A stretch of DNA of 64,000 nt from Agrobacterium tumefaciens (GCF_000834635.1 NZ_JXQV01000005.1:1-64000), one strand, 5' to 3'. Shown: positions 45,468 to 55,836, counted from the first letter of the stretch. Translations and numbers: made by a program. Notes: generated by a model from the sequence alone, not told the origin.

Positions 45468-46625
45468 ATGATGGACATGACGATCAGTCGCCAAACGGCG
45501 AGTGGCGGTGCCAGCGGTTATCTGACCATAGATCTGGGCGCGCTTCGCGACAATTATCTAACCCTATGCCGGCTCGCTCCGAATGCGATGACCAGCGCGG
45601 TCGTCAAGGCCGATGCCTATGGTCTGGGTGCCGATGTCGTGGCCCCCGTGCTGTATGATGCGGGATGCCGCCACTTTTTCGTCGCCCACATTGATGAGGG
45701 AATTTCGCTGCGCAGGCGCATTGCGGGTGACGCTAATATTTTCGTTCTGAACGGGCTCCAGCCCGGCAACGAGATATCCTGCGCGGACATGTCGCTGACG
45801 CCCGTCATCAACTCACTGGAACAACTGGCGCAGTGGACCGCCCATGCGAAAACGCTGGGCAAGACACTGCCCGCGGCCCTTCAGTTTGATACCGGCATGT
45901 CCCGGCTTGGAATGGCGCCGTCTGAAGTCGAAGCGCTGAAGAATGCTCCCGAACTGCTGGATGGCATCGCGATTACCTTCATCATGAGCCACCTGGCCTG
46001 CGCCGACGAGCCTGAGAATGCAGCCAACAGCGCGCAACTGGCCGCAATGCGCAAGACAGCGCAGATGTTTCCTGATGTGCCGGTGTGTTTTGCAAACTCC
46101 GGTGGCGTGTTCCTTGGTGCTGACTTCCACAACGCCCTCATGCGCCCCGGCATCGCCCTTTATGGCGGCGCGCCATCGACGCTGAGGCCAAACCCGATGA
46201 AGCCTGTCGTGCGGCTGGACGTGGCGGTTGTGCAGACACGCACGGTGCCTGCTGATACGCTGGTGGGTTATGGTGGAAGCCTGCGCACAACCGGCGAAAC
46301 ACGGCTTGCCACGCTGGCTGCGGGCTATGCGGATGGCCTTCCCCGCTCTCTCAGCAATCGGGGCGCGGCCTATTTCAACGGCGTGCGTCTGCCTATTGCG
46401 GGCCGCGTATCGATGGATAGTATCAGCATTGATATCACGCGGCTGCCGCAGGGCACGCTGACCCATGGAAGTCTGGTCCAACTCATCGGCCCGGACCAGA
46501 CGCTGGAGGACATCGCCGAGGATGCCGGAACGATTGCCTATGAAATTCTGACCGGCCTCGGCCACCGGTATCGCCGAACCTATATCCAGCCGCAGCAGCC
46601 CGACGCAATGAACGAGGGGGAGTGA
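45468..46625 (+). CDS. dadX: Alanine racemase, catabolic type
   Basis: A 385-residue fold-type III PLP enzyme that interconverts L- and D-alanine. The PLP lysine is at residue 47 in SAVVKADAYGLGA. The second catalytic residue, Tyr, lies in the late VGYGGSLRTTGETR or AAGYADG region. RVSMDSISIDITRLP is the usual C-terminal barrel motif. Coupling to dadA seven bases downstream marks it as the catabolic racemase feeding D-alanine to the dehydrogenase, rather than the cell-wall enzyme Alr. ATG 45468 or the next codon at 45471 can serve as start behind AAGGGAA. Confidence 0.92.
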   Translation: MMDMTISRQTASGGASGYLTIDLGALRDNYLTLCRLAPNAMTSAVVKADAYGLGADVVAPVLYDAGCRHFFVAHIDEGISLRRRIAGDANIFVLNGLQPGNEISCADMSLTPVINSLEQLAQWTAHAKTLGKTLPAALQFDTGMSRLGMAPSEVEALKNAPELLDGIAITFIMSHLACADEPENAANSAQLAAMRKTAQMFPDVPVCFANSGGVFLGADFHNALMRPGIALYGGAPSTLRPNPMKPVVRLDVAVVQTRTVPADTLVGYGGSLRTTGETRLATLAAGYADGLPRSLSNRGAAYFNGVRLPIAGRVSMDSISIDITRLPQGTLTHGSLVQLIGPDQTLEDIAEDAGTIAYEILTGLGHRYRRTYIQPQQPDAMNEGE

Positions 46626-46631
46626 GCCAAC

Positions 46632-47888
46632 ATGAACATCACAATTCTTGGAGCCGGTGTCGTCGGCGTCACATCCGCCTGGTATCTGGCAAAAGCCGGG
46701 CACTCCGTCACCGTCATCGACAGGCAGCCGGGAGCCGCACTCGAAACCTCCTTCGCAAATGCAGGCGAGGTTTCGCCGGGGTATTCATCGCCTTGGGCGG
46801 CACCAGGTATTCCCATGAAGGCCATGAAGTGGCTGTTCATGGAGCACTCCCCGCTGATCATACGCCCAACGCTGGACCCGGCGGCGCTGCGCTGGATTGG
46901 ACAGATGCTGCGCAACTGCACGTTTCAACGCTATTCCATCAACAAGAGCCGCATGGTGCGCGTGGCCGAGTATAGCCGCGATTGCCTGATGGCGTTGCGC
47001 GACGAAACCGGCATTCAGTACGATCAACGCACGCAAGGCACGCTTGAGGTTTTCCGCACCCAGAAGCAATTCGACGGCATCGGCAAGGATGTTGCGGTGT
47101 TGAAGGCAGGCGGCGTGCGCTATGAGGTTCTAGATCGTGATGCCTGCGTTGCCGTTGAACCCGGCCTTTCTCTATCCCGCGACAAGATCGTTGGCGGCTT
47201 GCGCCTGCCGGGCGATGAGACCGGCGATTGCTTCATGTTCACCACCGAGTTGGCAAAGCTTGCCGAACAGGCTGGTGTGAAATTCATCTACGGCACCGGC
47301 ATCATGCGCCCGGTAACCGAAGGCAACCGCATCAAGGCCATCGAAACCACCAAGGGGCTGGTGGAAGCGGACGTCTTCATTGGCGCTTTGGGAAGCTACA
47401 CCCCTCACCTGCTCAGGCACCTTAACATCGACCTCCCCGTCTATCCGGTCAAAGGCTACTCGATCACAGTCCCCATCATCGACGCGGCGCGCGCGCCCAT
47501 TTCGACTGTCATGGACGAGGCGCATAAGATTGCGATCACGCGCCTTGGCGACCGTATTCGCGTGGGTGGGATGGCCGAAATTGCCGGTTTCAGCACGGAC
47601 CTGCCCGCCAAACGACAGGCGACCTTGACCCATTCCGTCGAAGATCTGTTCGGCGGTGCGGGCGACCAGTCACGCGCAAAATTCTGGAGCGGCCTGCGCC
47701 CCATGACACCGGATGGCACGCCAGTGATCGGGGCCACCCGCTACAGCAACCTTTACCTCAACACCGGGCATGGCACGCTGGGCTGGACGATGGCCTGCGG
47801 ATCAGCCCGCGTTCTGGCCGATATCGTCAGTGGCAACAAGCCGGAGATTGAAACCGCGGATCTGGCTATTTCCCGCTACGCAGCGTGA
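46632..47888 (+). CDS. dadA: D-amino-acid dehydrogenase
   Basis: A 418-residue FAD enzyme that oxidises D-alanine and other D-amino acids to keto acids, passing electrons to the respiratory chain. The dinucleotide motif [20 protein letters not shown] with [20 protein letters not shown] is at the N-terminus. [13 protein letters not shown] and the closing [16 protein letters not shown] are typical of DadA. Length matches the family. It forms an operon with dadX, with the Lrp regulator divergent. Confidence 0.94.
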   Translation: MNITILGAGVVGVTSAWYLAKAGHSVTVIDRQPGAALETSFANAGEVSPGYSSPWAAPGIPMKAMKWLFMEHSPLIIRPTLDPAALRWIGQMLRNCTFQRYSINKSRMVRVAEYSRDCLMALRDETGIQYDQRTQGTLEVFRTQKQFDGIGKDVAVLKAGGVRYEVLDRDACVAVEPGLSLSRDKIVGGLRLPGDETGDCFMFTTELAKLAEQAGVKFIYGTGIMRPVTEGNRIKAIETTKGLVEADVFIGALGSYTPHLLRHLNIDLPVYPVKGYSITVPIIDAARAPISTVMDEAHKIAITRLGDRIRVGGMAEIAGFSTDLPAKRQATLTHSVEDLFGGAGDQSRAKFWSGLRPMTPDGTPVIGATRYSNLYLNTGHGTLGWTMACGSARVLADIVSGNKPEIETADLAISRYAA

Positions 47889-47894
47889 AGTAGT

Positions 47895-48605
47895 TCAAAG
47901 CGATAGCGCATCTTTGAGGGCCAGCCCCTCCTTGTTGCGCAGGTCAAGATCGGCCTCGATGTGATCGATGTGGTGAAGCATGAGATGTTTGGCTTTCTCC
48001 GCATCGCCCGCCTCCAATGCATCGAGAATGGCGGCGTGATCGCCGTGGCCGCAGCTTGAAATGCCCGAGCGACCGTAAAGCGCAATAACCAGCGACGAGC
48101 GGGCGACGAGTTCCGCCATAAACTTTTCAAGAATGGCGTTGCCAGCAACCGCCGCCAGCATCAGGTGAAAATCACCGGATGCCTTGATTTCCGCGCGCCG
48201 TGCACTGGGACCGCGCTCGTGCTGGTGGCGCGTTTCCTCCTCAAGATGCACCCGCATATCCGCAATGACCTCAGGTGTCAGGCGCTCAATGGCGGCATTG
48301 ACAATGCCGGGTTCAATGAGCCGCCGTGAGGCGAAGACCTGGAGCGCTTCATCCGGCGTCGGGTTTGAAACGAACGCGCCACGATTTCGCTCCGTCTTTA
48401 CCAGCCCCTCGAAGGACAACATCTGCAGGGCAGCCCGAACGACCGTGCGGCTGACATCAAACAGCGTCCCGACCTCAGCTTCCGAAAGCTTGGTTCCGGG
48501 AGCCAGACGCCTGTCGACAATCGCATCCCGCAACGTATCGCGAATGGCCTGCGCCCGGTCTTCCTGGCTGTGGTCGTTTTCTGGGCTGATGTGAGCAATT
48601 GTCAT
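47895..48605 (-). CDS. GntR-family (FadR/FCD type) regulator
   Basis: A 236-residue regulator. An N-terminal winged HTH (about 20-85) shows IVDRRLAPGTKLSEAEVG and LFDVSRTVVRAALQMLS. The C-terminal FCD ligand domain (about 95-225) has metal-binding-type residues in DFHLMLAAVAGN and HGDHAAILDALEAGD and HHIDHIE. The ATG at 48605 matches the family start; the frame is open further upstream. It is divergent from the ABC transporter operon at 48871 across 265 bases and convergent with dadA, so it most likely controls the transporter and racemase genes. Confidence 0.85.
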   Translation of the reverse strand: MTIAHISPENDHSQEDRAQAIRDTLRDAIVDRRLAPGTKLSEAEVGTLFDVSRTVVRAALQMLSFEGLVKTERNRGAFVSNPTPDEALQVFASRRLIEPGIVNAAIERLTPEVIADMRVHLEEETRHQHERGPSARRAEIKASGDFHLMLAAVAGNAILEKFMAELVARSSLVIALYGRSGISSCGHGDHAAILDALEAGDAEKAKHLMLHHIDHIEADLDLRNKEGLALKDALSL

Positions 48606-48870
48606 GTCGGCATCCAAAGCTGCATGGCCCTTTCTACCCCGAAGTGACGGAAGTGGAAACAGCAAACGTTCTCATTCAGACCAGATGATTGAATACAATC
48701 CTTATGCAACATCGAAAACAATCGCTCGTTTTTTGGGCATCTGCGGATAGCTGCACGTGCCACAGACATCCATCGAATTAAAATACGACGTCATTTCATA
48801 ATCTTAAGCGCCGAGCATCGAAACTGGCACGGCTTATGCAACGTCTTCTGCGACGAGCAGAGGAAAACAC

Positions 48871-49956
48871 ATGAGCAAAGCCGCCGAGATCGATATTGCT
48901 TCCGTGTCCAAGATATATGGCACCACGACGGCTGTCCACGCGATCAGCCTCAAGATACCGGCGGGAAGCTATTGCTGCCTGCTGGGTCCATCCGGATGCG
49001 GCAAAACATCCACCCTGCGCATGATTGCGGGCCATGAGAGCATTACCAGCGGCGATGTGCGGCTGGGCAATACCGTTGTGACCGACTTTCCACCTGCCAA
49101 GCGCGGCACGGCGATGATGTTCCAGTCCTATGCGCTTTTCCCGCATCTGGATCTCATCGACAATGTTGCCTTCAGCCTGAAGATGAAAGGCGTTGACAAA
49201 GAAGCCCGGCGCGCCAAAGCGATGGAAATGCTGCAACTGATGCAGCTGGAAGCCTATGCCAATCGCCGTCCCGCCCAGCTTTCCGGCGGCCAACAACAGC
49301 GCGTTGCGCTTGCCCGTGCGCTGATTACCGATCCTGAAGCGCTACTTCTGGACGAGCCACTGTCTGCCCTCGATCCCTTTCTGAAGATCCGCATGCGGGC
49401 CGAACTCAAGAAGCTTCAGACAACACTGGGCATCACGTTTGTTCACGTGACCCACAGTCAGGAAGAGGCCATGGCGCTGGCCGATGTCATCGTCATCATG
49501 AATGACGGTCGGATCGAGCAGGCGGCCACCCCGCGTGAGGTGTTCGAGCGCCCGGCAACCAGTTTCGTGGCGCGCTTCATGGGCAATCACAATGTCATCT
49601 CAGGCCGCGTCCGCGAAAAGAGCGGCGATCTCGTGACCATGGATGTTGTTGGTGGTGCGTCCTTCAGCGCAGCCGGTGATCCGCCAGAGGATGGGATAAT
49701 GGACATTGCCGTCAGAACCGACCGCGTTCGCATAGGCCGCGAGGACGTACCGGGGCACGGCTTTACCGGCATCGTCTCCAACGTCGAATACCACGGCGCT
49801 ACCGTCAAGATTGTGGTGACGGGTGCTGGAATCGAGGACTTCAACGTCATTCTGAGCGACGTCGCCTTCTTCGAAAAACCCATCAAGGTGGGGGAAGCCA
49901 TACCCCTGTCCTGGAATGCGGCAGATGCCATCGTGCTCGGCCGGGTCAAGAAATAA
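48871..49956 (+). CDS. ABC transporter ATP-binding protein, PotA-like
   Basis: A 361-residue ATPase of the spermidine/putrescine-iron class. Walker A is GPSGCGKTS at about residue 37. The Q-loop region has [13 protein letters not shown], the signature is [15 protein letters not shown] and Walker [15 protein letters not shown]-terminal TOBE-type domain (about 280-355) has [12 protein letters not shown] and [15 protein letters not shown]. It is the first gene of a five-gene set with binding protein, two permeases and a racemase-family enzyme. Substrate cannot be deduced from the ATPase. Confidence 0.9.
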   Translation: MSKAAEIDIASVSKIYGTTTAVHAISLKIPAGSYCCLLGPSGCGKTSTLRMIAGHESITSGDVRLGNTVVTDFPPAKRGTAMMFQSYALFPHLDLIDNVAFSLKMKGVDKEARRAKAMEMLQLMQLEAYANRRPAQLSGGQQQRVALARALITDPEALLLDEPLSALDPFLKIRMRAELKKLQTTLGITFVHVTHSQEEAMALADVIVIMNDGRIEQAATPREVFERPATSFVARFMGNHNVISGRVREKSGDLVTMDVVGGASFSAAGDPPEDGIMDIAVRTDRVRIGREDVPGHGFTGIVSNVEYHGATVKIVVTGAGIEDFNVILSDVAFFEKPIKVGEAIPLSWNAADAIVLGRVKK

Positions 49957-49985
49957 ACCTAAAAACAACCAGAGGAGAATGTGTC

Positions 49986-51275
49986 ATGACCAATCCAACC
50001 AACACAAAAAAGGGCTTGTCCCGTCGCGGTCTTCTGAAAGCGGGTGCCGCCGCCACAGGTGCTGCCATCGGCTCCGGCCTCATCACGGGTTTCCCGACCA
50101 TCTGGGCGCAGAACCCGATTACGCTGCGCCAGTTCGGCACCGGCGTGTCGAACCTCAACGCCATCGCGGATAAATGCAAGGCGGACCTCGGCATCACGCT
50201 GGAAATGACGGCAACGGATTCGGACGCCGCCGCCCAGCGCGCCGTGACGCAGCCGAACTCCTACGACATTGCCGATATCGAATACTGGATCCTCAAGAAG
50301 GTTTATCCATCGGGCGTCATCCAGCCGATGGAAATCAAGAAGCTGAAATATTACGACAAGATCGTTCCGCTGTTTAAAAACGGCAAGCTCACGCCGGACA
50401 GCGTCATTGCCCAGGGCACCGCGCCCCACACTGTCGGTTTCGTGGAAAAGCCGGGCGACAAGAAATTTGCCAAGGGTGAAACAGACTATTTCACCATGGT
50501 TCCGACCATCTACAACGCCGACACGCTCGGCATCCGCCCCGATCTTGTCGGTCGCGAGATCACCAGCTGGGCCGACATCATGGACCCGGCCTTCAAGGGT
50601 AAGGCATCCATCCTCAACATTCCATCCATCGGCATCATGGATGCTGCGATGATTATGGAAGCCATGGGCAACCTGAAATACGCAGACAAGGGCAACATGA
50701 CCAAGGAAGAGATCGACAAGACGATCGACTTCCTCATCAAGGCCAAGAAGGACGGCCAGTTCCGCGCCTTCTGGAAAAGCTTCGATGAAAGCGTCAACCT
50801 CATGGCATCTGGCGAAGTCGTCATCCAGTCCATGTGGTCGCCAGCCGTTGCAGCCGTGCGCTCCAAGGGCATCGCCTGCAAATACCAGCCATTGAAGGAA
50901 GGCTACCGTTCATGGGGCGGCGGTCTTGGCCTTGCAAAGCACCTGTCAGGCGCAAAACTCGATGCGGCGTACGAATATATCAACTGGTACACATCCGGCT
51001 GGGTCGGCGCCTATCTCAACCGTCAGGGCTACTACTCTGCGGCCATGGACACGGCCAAGGAACATATGACCGCTGACGAGTGGGGCTACTGGGTCGAGGG
51101 CAAGCCAGCGCAGGGCGACATCATCGCCCCTGATGGCAAGGTCATGGAAAAGGCCGGCGCGGTGCGCGATGGCGGTTCCTTCCAGGAGCGCATGGGCAAG
51201 GTTGCCTGCTGGAACTCCGTTATGGACGAAGACCGCTACATGGTTCGCCGCTGGAACGAGTTCATCGCCGCCTGA
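49986..51275 (+). CDS. ABC transporter substrate-binding protein, PotD-like, Tat-exported
   Basis: A 429-residue periplasmic binding protein with a twin-arginine signal (SRRGLLKAGAAATGAAIG) cut near IWAQ. The mature part follows the PotD/PotF fold: SYDIADIEYWI and TIYNADTLGIRPDLVG in lobe 1, SWADIMDPAFKGKASIL in the hinge region, and GGLGLAKHLSGAKLDAAYEYINW in lobe 2. Tat export suggests folding in the cytoplasm, which is unusual for polyamine-binding proteins. The linked racemase suggests an amino-acid-derived or hydantoin-like ligand, but this is inference. It is followed by an intercistronic hairpin. Confidence 0.87.
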   Translation: MTNPTNTKKGLSRRGLLKAGAAATGAAIGSGLITGFPTIWAQNPITLRQFGTGVSNLNAIADKCKADLGITLEMTATDSDAAAQRAVTQPNSYDIADIEYWILKKVYPSGVIQPMEIKKLKYYDKIVPLFKNGKLTPDSVIAQGTAPHTVGFVEKPGDKKFAKGETDYFTMVPTIYNADTLGIRPDLVGREITSWADIMDPAFKGKASILNIPSIGIMDAAMIMEAMGNLKYADKGNMTKEEIDKTIDFLIKAKKDGQFRAFWKSFDESVNLMASGEVVIQSMWSPAVAAVRSKGIACKYQPLKEGYRSWGGGLGLAKHLSGAKLDAAYEYINWYTSGWVGAYLNRQGYYSAAMDTAKEHMTADEWGYWVEGKPAQGDIIAPDGKVMEKAGAVRDGGSFQERMGKVACWNSVMDEDRYMVRRWNEFIAA

Positions 51276-51294
51276 TCAGGCTTTCACGACAAAG

Positions 51295-51323
51295 GGATAC
51301 GCGGATTTCAATTCCGCGTATCC
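51295..51323 (+). terminator. Perfect intercistronic hairpin after the PotD-like gene
   Basis: GGATACGCGGA (51295-51305) and TCCGCGTATCC (51313-51323) form a perfect 11-bp stem with loop TTTCAAT. No T-run follows. It probably protects the 3' end of the binding-protein message or limits read-through to the permease genes, not full termination. Confidence 0.6.
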
Positions 51324-51349
51324 ACCCACCAGAAGCGAGGAGACGGGCC

Positions 51350-52261
51350 GTGGTAACAGTGAGATTGATCGGCGTCAGTGACAAGGCGAACAAAAAAAGC
51401 CGCAGCTTTGCACTTGCGCCAAAGCTCGTCGCCTATATTCAGGCGGCACCGCTTGCCCTTATTCTCGGCTTCTTCCTTGCTCTGCCCATTCTGATGATCG
51501 CCATTGTCAGTTTCTGGGATTATGATTTCGCGCAGATGTATCCGGGGTTTGTCACCTTCAACTACGGTGAAACGCTAGGGTCATGGGTCACATGGCAGAC
51601 CTATCTCAACACGCTGAAATTTGCGGCTATGGTCTGGGCCATAACGCTGTTTTGCGGTTTCTGGGTTGCCTATTTTCTGGCATTTCACATTCGCACCACC
51701 ACCATGCAGATGGTGCTGTTTCTGATCTGCACCGTGCCGTTTCTCACCTCCAACATCATCCGCATGATTTCCTGGATACCGGTGCTGGGCCGCAACGGGC
51801 TGGTGAACAGCGCGCTGGTCAATATGGGCATCGTGCCAGCGCCGGTGGAATGGCTGCTCTATTCGGATTTCGCGGTCGTTCTTGCCATGGTGCATCTCTA
51901 CACGCTGTTCATGGTCACGCCAATTTTCAACACGCTGATGCGCATCGACAAATCGCTGGTGGAAGCTGCCCGGGATGCGGGGGCTACAAGCTGGCAGATC
52001 CTCTGGAATGTCATCATTCCCTTGGCCAAACCCGGAATCGCCATCGGCACGATTTTCGTCGTGACGCTCGTCATGGCAGATTTCTCGACGGTTCAGGTAA
52101 TGTCCGGCGGGCAGAGCGCATCTGTGGCGCTGATGATGAAGAACCAGATGTCGCTGCTACAGTATCCCGCAGCAGCCGCCAACGCCGTCATCCTGCTCGC
52201 CCTCGTTCTCTTGATGGTGGCTGGAATATTGCGCGTCGTCGATATCAGGAAGGAGCTTTGA
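51350..52261 (+). CDS. ABC transporter permease, PotB-like
   Basis: A 303-residue membrane protein with about six helices, starting LALILGFFLALPILMIAIVS after a short charged N-terminus. The EAA loop reads EAARDAGATSWQILWNVIIPLAKP in the sequence, here split as EAARDAGATSWQ and IIPLAKPG. GTG at 51350 follows AGGAGAC by about eight bases. It pairs with the second permease downstream to form a heterodimeric channel for the PotD-like protein. Confidence 0.9.
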   Translation: MVTVRLIGVSDKANKKSRSFALAPKLVAYIQAAPLALILGFFLALPILMIAIVSFWDYDFAQMYPGFVTFNYGETLGSWVTWQTYLNTLKFAAMVWAITLFCGFWVAYFLAFHIRTTTMQMVLFLICTVPFLTSNIIRMISWIPVLGRNGLVNSALVNMGIVPAPVEWLLYSDFAVVLAMVHLYTLFMVTPIFNTLMRIDKSLVEAARDAGATSWQILWNVIIPLAKPGIAIGTIFVVTLVMADFSTVQVMSGGQSASVALMMKNQMSLLQYPAAAANAVILLALVLLMVAGILRVVDIRKEL

Positions 52262-52262
52262 C

Positions 52263-53081
52263 ATGCATTCGGAAAAACGCGGTCGTGAGTTTTACGTGCT
52301 CTGCTTCTTTTTTGGCCTCTTCGTGCTGTTCCTCTATGGTCCGCTCTCAGCGATCCTTATTCTCGCCTTTCAAGGCCCCAATGGTGGCTTGACCTTTCCG
52401 CTGAACGGGGTCTCGCTGCACTGGTTCGCCAATCTGTTCCAGCAACAGGCGGTGGGTGACTTTGGCGGGTCCTTCCGCCGCTCTCTGCTGCTAGGCATCA
52501 TGGTCATGAGCGCCACGGTGCTGGTGTCGCTTCTAGCGGGCCTCGCCTTTCGCCGGAAATTCGTCGGCGCTACGCCCCTGTTCTATCTAGCCGTCGCCAG
52601 CCTCGTCGTGCCCTCCATCATCATATCACTCGGCATCGGCGTGCTGTTTCAACAGCTTGGTCTGGAGCCTTCATGGTACACCTCTGCCTTCGGTGCCCAT
52701 ATGACATGGACGCTGCCCTTCGGTGTGCTGATCATGCTCGCCGTTTTCAACCGCTTCTCGCCATCTTATGAAGAGGCAGCGCGTGACCTTGGCGCGACCT
52801 CCTGGCAGACCTTCCGCGAGGTCGTGTTGCCGATGATTGCGCCGAGCCTGATCGGCATCGGCCTGTTCGGTTTCACTCTGTCCTATGACGAATTTGCCCG
52901 CACCTTGATGACATCTGGCACCTACAACACTCTGCCACTTGAGATTTACGGCATGACCACGAACGTTACGACGCCGGTGCTCTATGCCCTTGGTGCTGTC
53001 ACGACGTTCTTCTCATTCCTGGTGATTGCCGCAACGCTCGGTCTCATCGTCTACCTAAACCGCCGCCAGTTGAAAGCCTGA
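52263..53081 (+). CDS. ABC transporter permease, PotC-like
   Basis: A 272-residue membrane protein with about six helices (YVLCFFFGLFVLFLYGPLSA first). The EAA loop is EEAARDLGATSWQTFREVVLP. The segment LSYDEFARTLMTSGTYNTLP is typical of PotC proteins. It starts one base after the stop codon of the PotB-like gene and ends eight bases before the racemase-family gene, so the whole set is probably one operon. Confidence 0.9.
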   Translation: MHSEKRGREFYVLCFFFGLFVLFLYGPLSAILILAFQGPNGGLTFPLNGVSLHWFANLFQQQAVGDFGGSFRRSLLLGIMVMSATVLVSLLAGLAFRRKFVGATPLFYLAVASLVVPSIIISLGIGVLFQQLGLEPSWYTSAFGAHMTWTLPFGVLIMLAVFNRFSPSYEEAARDLGATSWQTFREVVLPMIAPSLIGIGLFGFTLSYDEFARTLMTSGTYNTLPLEIYGMTTNVTTPVLYALGAVTTFFSFLVIAATLGLIVYLNRRQLKA

Positions 53082-53089
53082 TCGACAAA

Positions 53090-53836
53090 ATGCGCATTCT
53101 CATCGTCAATCCAAACACCACCGCATCCATGACCAAGACCATCGCCGCCGCTGCAAAAGCCGTTGCGGCACCGGGCACAGACGTCATGGCTGTGACCTCG
53201 CTGATGGGACCGGTGTCCATCGAAGGCTATTACGATGAAGCCTTTGCTGTGCCGGGCATGCTGGCGGAGATTGCCAAGGGCGAAAAGGGTGGCGCGCAGG
53301 CGGCGATCATTGCGTGTTTTGACGATACGGGGCTGGACGCGGCAAGGGCGCTGGCCTCCATCCCGGTCATCGGCATTTGCGAAGCAGCGGTTGCGACCGC
53401 ATCCTTCATTGCGCAACGCTTCACCGTGGTCACCACCATGGAGCGTTCGCGGCTGCCAATTGAGCATCTTGTCGAACGCTATGGCATGGGCCGCCGTGCC
53501 AAGGTGCGCGCTGCCGATATTCCCGTGCTATCGCTCGAAGACCCTGCCTCTAATGCATTGGAGCGTCTTCGTTTCGAGATCAGCGCCGCAATCCGCGATG
53601 ACCGTGCGGAAGCAATCGTGCTGGGCTGCGCTGGCATGGCGGACCTTGCCGCCCAGCTTTCCGCAGAATTCGACGTGCCGGTGGTCGATGGCGTCTCGGC
53701 TGCCGTCAAACACGCGGAGGGGCTGATCACGCTCGGCCTCACGACTGCGAAAAACGGAGCCTATGCCACACCCGTGGCAAAACCCTATCTCGGAATGCTT
53801 GAAAGTTTTTCTCCCGCTGAACCGCTGAAAGTCTAG
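53090..53836 (+). CDS. Asp/Glu/hydantoin racemase family enzyme
   Basis: A 248-residue enzyme. MRILIVNPNTTASMTKTI at the N-terminus is the hallmark of the hydantoin/allantoin racemase group. The two catalytic cysteines are expected in AAIIACFDDTG (about residue 76) and VLGCAGMADLA (about 181), both present. It would racemise a 5-substituted hydantoin, allantoin or related compound. It lies eight bases after the transporter permease gene, so the transporter may import its substrate. No hydantoinase or carbamoylase gene is in the window. Confidence 0.87.
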   Translation: MRILIVNPNTTASMTKTIAAAAKAVAAPGTDVMAVTSLMGPVSIEGYYDEAFAVPGMLAEIAKGEKGGAQAAIIACFDDTGLDAARALASIPVIGICEAAVATASFIAQRFTVVTTMERSRLPIEHLVERYGMGRRAKVRAADIPVLSLEDPASNALERLRFEISAAIRDDRAEAIVLGCAGMADLAAQLSAEFDVPVVDGVSAAVKHAEGLITLGLTTAKNGAYATPVAKPYLGMLESFSPAEPLKV

Positions 53837-53964
53837 GAAAAGCCCTGCCATACCCGCCTTTGCACTGCCACAATTCGTTCAGCGCCGGTTCAGCCGCAGA
53901 CCGCTAATTCTTAACCATTGAATAACAACTGGCAGCTTTTCTGCCCTTTGGATGGAAAACGAAA

Positions 53965-54444
53965 ATGGCCTCGTTTGCAGCTAAAACTCTTCTGGCTCTC
54001 GCAGTCTCTGCAGCCGTCATCGCCCCTGTTAATTCAGCCTCAGCCGACGATTGGGGTCGCCATAACCGCGACGACGCCCTGATCGGCGGCATGCTTGGTC
54101 TTGCCGCTGGTGTGGCAGTCGGTTCTGCGCTGGCACAGCCACGGTACTCCGAAGAACGGGTCTATGACGAACCACCCGTGCGCAGCTACCAGACCTATCA
54201 GCCACGCTACACCTATAGCGAACCTGATTACAGATATGAGCGGCCAGCGCCGCGTCCAGTCTACCGCGCCCAGCCGGTTTACGACACGCGCCCAGCTTAC
54301 CAGCCACGCCCGCGCTACCGCACCATCGAGCCATGGTCGGCAACATGGTTTGACTATTGCTCGCAACGTTACCGCAGCTTCAATGGCCGCACCGGCACCT
54401 ATGTGGGCTATGATGGCCAGAGCCACTTCTGCGTTGCGGGCTGA
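53965..54444 (+). CDS. BA14K-family exported protein
   Basis: A 159-residue small protein with a signal peptide (residues 1-28, cleavage near SASA) and a glycine-rich helix ALIGGMLGLAAGVAVGSALA. A Tyr/Pro/Arg-rich linker follows (about 63-120). The C-terminal BA14K motif WSATWFDYCSQRYRSFNGRTG, shown here in part, ends with YVGYDGQSHFC. BA14K proteins of alphaproteobacteria are surface-exposed, lectin-like or immunoreactive; the role is unclear. It is monocistronic, between the racemase gene and convergent dctD. Confidence 0.88.
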   Translation: MASFAAKTLLALAVSAAVIAPVNSASADDWGRHNRDDALIGGMLGLAAGVAVGSALAQPRYSEERVYDEPPVRSYQTYQPRYTYSEPDYRYERPAPRPVYRAQPVYDTRPAYQPRPRYRTIEPWSATWFDYCSQRYRSFNGRTGTYVGYDGQSHFCVAG

Positions 54445-54476
54445 AGCTTCGAGATAAACCAAAGCAGCCGCGCAGG

Positions 54477-55835
54477 CTATGGTCCCTTACGGACATAGTC
54501 GGCGCGGTTGATGCTGTGTCGCTGCAGCTTGTCGTAAAAGGTCTTGCGCGCGATGCCCAGCGCGCCGATCGTGCCCGCCACATCGCCTTCGAATGTCTCA
54601 AGCGTCTCACGAATGATCTGGGCCTCCTCCCGGTCAATGCGTTCCGAAAGAGTCCCTGAGGTCTGCCGAGGCGCAACAAGTACCGTTTGTGCCGCCGAAT
54701 CTTCCAACCCAAGCACGACACGTTCTGCAAAATGTCCGAGTTCGCGGACATTGCCCGGCCAGTCATGGTCGTTGAGATGCCGCGAAACAGATGATGTGAT
54801 GGTCGGCATGGCCATTCCGAAACGCTTGGAAGCCTTTGTGACGAAGTGGGAAAACAGCAGCGGAATATCGGCTTTGCGTTCTCGCAGTGGCGGGATGGAC
54901 AGCGTGACCACGTTCAGACGATAATACAGATCATCACGAAAATCGCCGCGCTGCTCCGGGTTCCCCAGATCGACTTTGGCAGCGGCGACCACGCGAATAT
55001 CGACAGACCGCACCTCGTTGGAGCCAACCGGCGAGACCTGCCGTCCTTCAAGCACGCGCAGCATCCTGACCTGTACGGCAGGTGGCATGCTTTCAATTTC
55101 GTCGAGGAACAGCGTTCCACCGCTGGAATGTTCGATACGGCCAACGCGTTTCTTTTGCGCGCCAGTAAAGGCGCCGGCTTCATGGCCGAAAAGCTCGCTT
55201 TCGATGACCGTTTCCGGCAAGGCACCACAGTTGAGCGCAACGAAATTGCCCTTGGCGCGGCGTGTGCTCCAATTGTGAAGGGCCGTGGCGACAACTTCCT
55301 TGCCGCTGCCGGTTTCACCCGCAACCAGCACATCCACATCCGTATCGGCAATGTGGCGAAGCGTATTGCGCAGGCGCTCCATGGCTGGCGTCTGACCAAT
55401 CAGCGGCAGGTCGTCCTCTGCCTGCTGCGCGGCTTGTTTCAGCGCCCGATTTTCCATGACCAGTCGGCGCTTTTCGAGAGCGCGGCGCGCGCTTTCCACC
55501 ATCCGCTCTGCCGGAAACGGCTTGGCAATGAAATCGTAGGCACCGTTTTGCAGCGCTGCCACCGCCATGGGTACATCGCCATGGCCTGTGATGAGAATGA
55601 CCGGCAGATCCGCGTCGATCTGGCGCAGGTGATCAAAAAACTGCAACCCATCCATGCCGGGCATGCGGATATCTGTGACGACGATCCCGTCAAAGTCTTG
55701 CGATATCGCCTCCAGAGCCAACTCGGCTTTTGGAAACGGTGTGACCATCATGCCGTGCAGCTCCAGCGTCTGACGCATGGCTTTGCGCAGTTGCGAGTCA
55801 TCATCCACAAGGTAGACCGTGCCATGGTTCGTCAT
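54477..55835 (-). CDS. dctD: C4-dicarboxylate sigma-54-dependent response regulator
   Basis: A 452-residue NtrC-type activator of dctA. The receiver has phosphoacceptor Asp 55 ([12 protein letters not shown]) and Lys in IAKPFPAE. The AAA+ domain (about 145-370) contains Walker A GETGSGKE at 173-180 and the sigma-54 contact loop GAFTGA at 221-226. A Fis-type HTH ends the protein ([20 protein letters not shown]). It is next to dctB and both are divergent from dctA, whose promoter has a sigma-54 site and DctD-like palindromes. Confidence 0.95.
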   Translation of the reverse strand: MTNHGTVYLVDDDSQLRKAMRQTLELHGMMVTPFPKAELALEAISQDFDGIVVTDIRMPGMDGLQFFDHLRQIDADLPVILITGHGDVPMAVAALQNGAYDFIAKPFPAERMVESARRALEKRRLVMENRALKQAAQQAEDDLPLIGQTPAMERLRNTLRHIADTDVDVLVAGETGSGKEVVATALHNWSTRRAKGNFVALNCGALPETVIESELFGHEAGAFTGAQKKRVGRIEHSSGGTLFLDEIESMPPAVQVRMLRVLEGRQVSPVGSNEVRSVDIRVVAAAKVDLGNPEQRGDFRDDLYYRLNVVTLSIPPLRERKADIPLLFSHFVTKASKRFGMAMPTITSSVSRHLNDHDWPGNVRELGHFAERVVLGLEDSAAQTVLVAPRQTSGTLSERIDREEAQIIRETLETFEGDVAGTIGALGIARKTFYDKLQRHSINRADYVRKGP

Positions 55836-55836
55836 A

